From: Buchnera aphidicola (Hyperomyzus lactucae)
Lineage (GTDB): Bacteria; Pseudomonadota; Gammaproteobacteria; Enterobacterales; Enterobacteriaceae
Assembly (NCBI RefSeq): GCF_005081705.1
Contig: NZ_CP034876.1
Location: 263,863 to 327,862 of the forward strand
DNA: 64,000 nt
Direction of reading: 5' to 3'
The notes under the pieces were generated by a model that searched no databases, was not told the origin of the DNA, and worked only from the letters and a program-made list of their open reading frames with translations. Below are positions 61,367 to 64,000 of this stretch, in pieces (within the stretch, counting starts at the first letter, position 1; each line of letters starts with the position of its first letter). The position numbers and the translations under genes are program-made.

Positions 61367-62566
61367 ATGTATCAGCCTATATCTTTTTTTATTGGTTTTC
61401 GTTATTTATGGAACACTCATTTACCAAAATTTAAAAAAATTATTACTATTTTATCTATTATAGGTATCAGTATTAGTACAACTACACTTATTATTATAAT
61501 ATCTATAATCAATGGATCTGAAGAAAATTTTAAAAAAAATATTCTATCTTTTCTTCCACATTTGATTATCACTAATCACAATAAATATATTAATAAAATA
61601 GAATTTCCTAAAGATATTTTAAAATTAAATAATTTTGAAAAATTTTCTGATTTTATTAGTAAAGAAGTTGTTGTAAAAAGCAAAAATGAAATAACTATGG
61701 CGGAAGTAATTGGTGTTGATATTACTAATTATGATAATGTAATTAACTATAATATTAAAGATATTTTAGAAAAATTAAAACCAGGAAAAAACAACATAAT
61801 TATAGGAAGAGAATTAGCTAAAAAAATAAATGTTAATATTGGTGATAAAATTCAATTGATTCTTTTATCGAATAAAATAAATTCTTTTTCAGGAAACATT
61901 TTTAATCAACGTATATTTAAAATCATTAGTACATTTTCAACTCAAAACGAAGTTGATTATTATCAAATTTTGATGAATAAAAAAGATTGTTTAAATTTTT
62001 TAGATTTTTCAAAAAATTATATTACTGGTTGGAGAGTCTGGTTAAAAGATCCATTACTTTTAGATTTTGATAAAATAAAAAATTCATCTAATCAGTTAGT
62101 TTTATTAGATTGGACGTTACAAAAGGGTGAACTGTTTAAAGCAGTAAAAATTGAAAAATATATTATGCTGTTTTTGTTTTTTTTGATTTTATTAATATCT
62201 AGTTTACATATATTTATAACTCTTACTGTATATACGATAGAAAAAAAAAATACTATTGCTATTTTAAAGACACAAGGATTGTTGAATTGGAAAATCATAT
62301 TAATATTTGTTATTATAGGTTCTAGTACAGCTATTATTGGAAATATCTTAGGTACAATTATTAGTATTACACTAATTATTCAAAATGATTTTTTAAAATA
62401 TCTTATTCATATTTTTTTTAAAGAAATTGATATTTCAATAGTAATTGTACCATTTCAAATTTTTTTCATTAATATGATATCTATATTATTGACTATTTTA
62501 TCGACATTATATCCATCCTGGAATATCATCCGACTAAAACCAGCTAAGATTTTATCCAATGAATAA
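61367..62566 (+). CDS. lolC: Lipoprotein-releasing system membrane subunit LolC
   Basis: Membrane subunit of the LolCDE ABC transporter that releases outer-membrane lipoproteins from the inner membrane. It has 399 residues, the E. coli length. One N-terminal membrane segment (about 24-46, preceded by ISFFIGFRYL), a large periplasmic domain (about 47-265), and three C-terminal segments are seen. The end SWNIIRLKPAKILS is conserved. It overlaps lolD by 8 bp. Confidence 0.94.
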   Translation: MYQPISFFIGFRYLWNTHLPKFKKIITILSIIGISISTTTLIIIISIINGSEENFKKNILSFLPHLIITNHNKYINKIEFPKDILKLNNFEKFSDFISKEVVVKSKNEITMAEVIGVDITNYDNVINYNIKDILEKLKPGKNNIIIGRELAKKINVNIGDKIQLILLSNKINSFSGNIFNQRIFKIISTFSTQNEVDYYQILMNKKDCLNFLDFSKNYITGWRVWLKDPLLLDFDKIKNSSNQLVLLDWTLQKGELFKAVKIEKYIMLFLFFLILLISSLHIFITLTVYTIEKKNTIAILKTQGLLNWKIILIFVIIGSSTAIIGNILGTIISITLIIQNDFLKYLIHIFFKEIDISIVIVPFQIFFINMISILLTILSTLYPSWNIIRLKPAKILSNE

Positions 62567-63242
62567 TATTATAGAGTGTATAAATTTAACGAAATCTTAT
62601 CAAGATGGAGACTCATGTTTCAATATTTTAAACAAGATATCATTTGAATTAAAAACAGGAGAAATAGCTGCGATTATAGGAAAATCAGGTTCGGGTAAAA
62701 CAACTTTACTACATTTACTTGCGGGATTAGACAACCCTACTTCTGGTAGTGTATTATTTAACGGTAAATTATTTACTTCTATGTCATCTAATAAGATGGC
62801 AACATTTAGAAATACAAAATTAGGTTTTATTTATCAATTTCATCATTTACTACTAGATTTTAATGTGATAGAAAATGTTGCAATACCCCTTTTAATTAAC
62901 AATAAAAGCAAAAAAGAATCTGAAGAAATTTCGTATGAAATATTAAAAAAAGTTAATTTAGAAGAAAAAATAAAAAAGTATCCATGTGAATTATCTGGAG
63001 GCGAAAGACAACGTGTTGCTATTGCTCGCGCACTTGTAAATAAACCTGTTTTAATAATAGCGGATGAACCTACCGGTCATTTAGATCAATATAATACAAA
63101 AATTATTTTAAATTTAATATTTCAATTAAATGCTGATTTTAATACTTCTTTTTTAATTGTGACACATGATCCTTTTCTAATAAAAAAAATATCTGTTTTA
63201 TTCAAAATAAAAAATGGTCAACTATTCAGTTATAAAAATTAA
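62559..63242 (+). CDS. lolD: Lipoprotein-releasing system ATPase LolD
   Basis: ATPase of LolCDE. It has 227 residues against 233 in E. coli. Walker A GKSGSGKTT is at 41-49, the signature is LSGGERQRVAIARAL, Walker B is VLIIADEPTGHLD, and the switch histidine is in VTHD. The MacB/LolD-type Q-loop region reads GFIYQFHHLL. Overlaps at the lolC end and an 18-bp gap to lolE show a single operon. Confidence 0.96.
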   Translation: MNNIIECINLTKSYQDGDSCFNILNKISFELKTGEIAAIIGKSGSGKTTLLHLLAGLDNPTSGSVLFNGKLFTSMSSNKMATFRNTKLGFIYQFHHLLLDFNVIENVAIPLLINNKSKKESEEISYEILKKVNLEEKIKKYPCELSGGERQRVAIARALVNKPVLIIADEPTGHLDQYNTKIILNLIFQLNADFNTSFLIVTHDPFLIKKISVLFKIKNGQLFSYKN

Positions 63243-63260
63243 TAATAAAAGAAATATTCA

Positions 63261-64000
63261 ATGAATTTTTTACCTTTTTTAATCGCGGAAAGATTATATC
63301 TTAAAAAAAATAAAAACTATACGCTATTTTTGATTTCGATTTTATCTAAAATAGGAATATCTGTTAGTGTATTTGTATTAATTATAAGTTTTAGTGCGTT
63401 TAATGGGTTTCAAATATTATTAAATCAAAAAATTTTATCAGGTTTACCACATGGTGTTATTCAATTAACGGATCAATCATTATTAAAATGGCAAGATATA
63501 ATAAAAAAATTAAAATTTTTTCCAGAAATTACTTACGCTGAACCTTATATTTTAACAAACGGACTATTATTAATAAACAATAAAACTAAACTGATTGAAA
63601 TTAAAAGCTTTAGTAATATAAAAAATTTCAAAAAAAAATTTTCATTGCAATATAAAAAAAATGATTTTTTCAACAAAAATAATACTCATGAAATTATTCT
63701 TTCATCTTATTTAGCAAAATATTTATCAATTAAAAAGGGTAGTTCAATTAATTTAATTATTTTAAATAAAAATGAAAAGCATTTTGCTTTTCATTTAAGA
63801 TATTTTCCTTTAAAGGTTACAGATGTTTTCGAATCACATGGAATGTTAGATTCAAATATAGGATATGTTCCTTTTAATTTTTTTAAAAAACATCTTGCTA
63901 TCAATAATGCTGTTAATTCGATAGAATTAAATACATCTAATCCTTTAAATGCAAATCAAATTATCATAAATGTAGCAAAGAAAATAAAGACCCCTCTTTT
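63261..64000 (+). CDS. lolE: Lipoprotein-releasing system membrane subunit LolE, 3' end outside window
   Basis: The frame from the ATG at 63261 is open to the right edge (246 codons of about 410). It shows the LolE start (LIAERLYLKK, then ISILSKIGISVSVFVLIIS), a first membrane segment, SAFNGFQ and LSGLPHGVIQL, like E. coli SAMNGFE and VPHGEIE. The periplasmic domain continues past the edge. PHG and its place after lolD favour LolE over a second LolC. Confidence 0.92.
   Translation, partial: MNFLPFLIAERLYLKKNKNYTLFLISILSKIGISVSVFVLIISFSAFNGFQILLNQKILSGLPHGVIQLTDQSLLKWQDIIKKLKFFPEITYAEPYILTNGLLLINNKTKLIEIKSFSNIKNFKKKFSLQYKKNDFFNKNNTHEIILSSYLAKYLSIKKGSSINLIILNKNEKHFAFHLRYFPLKVTDVFESHGMLDSNIGYVPFNFFKKHLAINNAVNSIELNTSNPLNANQIIINVAKKIKTPL

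Overview
The window comes from the reduced chromosome of Buchnera aphidicola, the obligate aphid endosymbiont, most likely a strain from an Aphidinae host. The evidence is strong AT bias, Escherichia coli-like gene order with many intervening genes missing, a Buchnera-type 16S rRNA, a 16S rRNA gene not followed by 23S, a separate trpDCBA operon whose trpD lacks the fused trpG domain, flagellar export genes without other motility genes nearby, and many long A/T homopolymers. I see no prophage, insertion sequence, CRISPR array, toxin-antitoxin pair or defence island. Almost every long reading frame is an orthologue of a known enterobacterial gene.

Layout. 1-10005: dnaE (5' end outside the window), proS, flhB-flhA, argS. 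10006-12134: promoter, boxA leader and 16S rRNA, followed by tRNA-Ile(GAU) and tRNA-Ala(UGC). 12116-19663: gloB, a frameshifted rnhA, dnaQ, tRNA-Asp, gmhA, gpt, grpE, rnfH, smpB, tadA, acpS, era, rnc. 19789-27499: lepB, lepA, mnmA-hflD-purB, emtA, fabI. 27713-34044: rnb, a MarC-family gene, lipB, lipA, pyrF, ribA, hns. 34304-42282: cls, yciA, yciB, yciC and the trpDCBA operon. 42504-53938: an EamA permease, rluB, sohB, topA, suhB, rlmN, ispG, hisS, glyA. 54023-64000: bioD, bioB, bioA, pgl, mfd, lolC-lolD-lolE (3' end outside the window).

How the genes work together. The region covers information processing (DNA polymerase III subunits, RNases, tRNA and rRNA modification, three aminoacyl-tRNA synthetases), cofactor synthesis (lipoate, riboflavin, part of biotin, isoprenoid), tryptophan provisioning for the host, lipoprotein sorting, and the flagellar export gate that Buchnera keeps without making filaments.

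Most notable observations: (1) rnhA is interrupted at an A11 tract, while the neighbouring gloB carries an in-frame A11 tract; (2) emtA, trpB and probably trpD carry frameshifts close to their 3' ends, the first two in A-tracts; (3) SuhB has lost several inositol-monophosphatase metal ligands, which fits retention only for rRNA antitermination next to a conserved rrs boxA; (4) FlhB has NPIH instead of the NPTH autocleavage motif; (5) Mfd lacks its whole N-terminal UvrB-like module; (6) bioD is preceded by a 12-codon minicistron with a perfect Shine-Dalgarno sequence; (7) long perfect inverted repeats lie in two divergent intergenic regions. I found no convincing new multi-gene system. The interest is in how a decaying genome keeps genes working.
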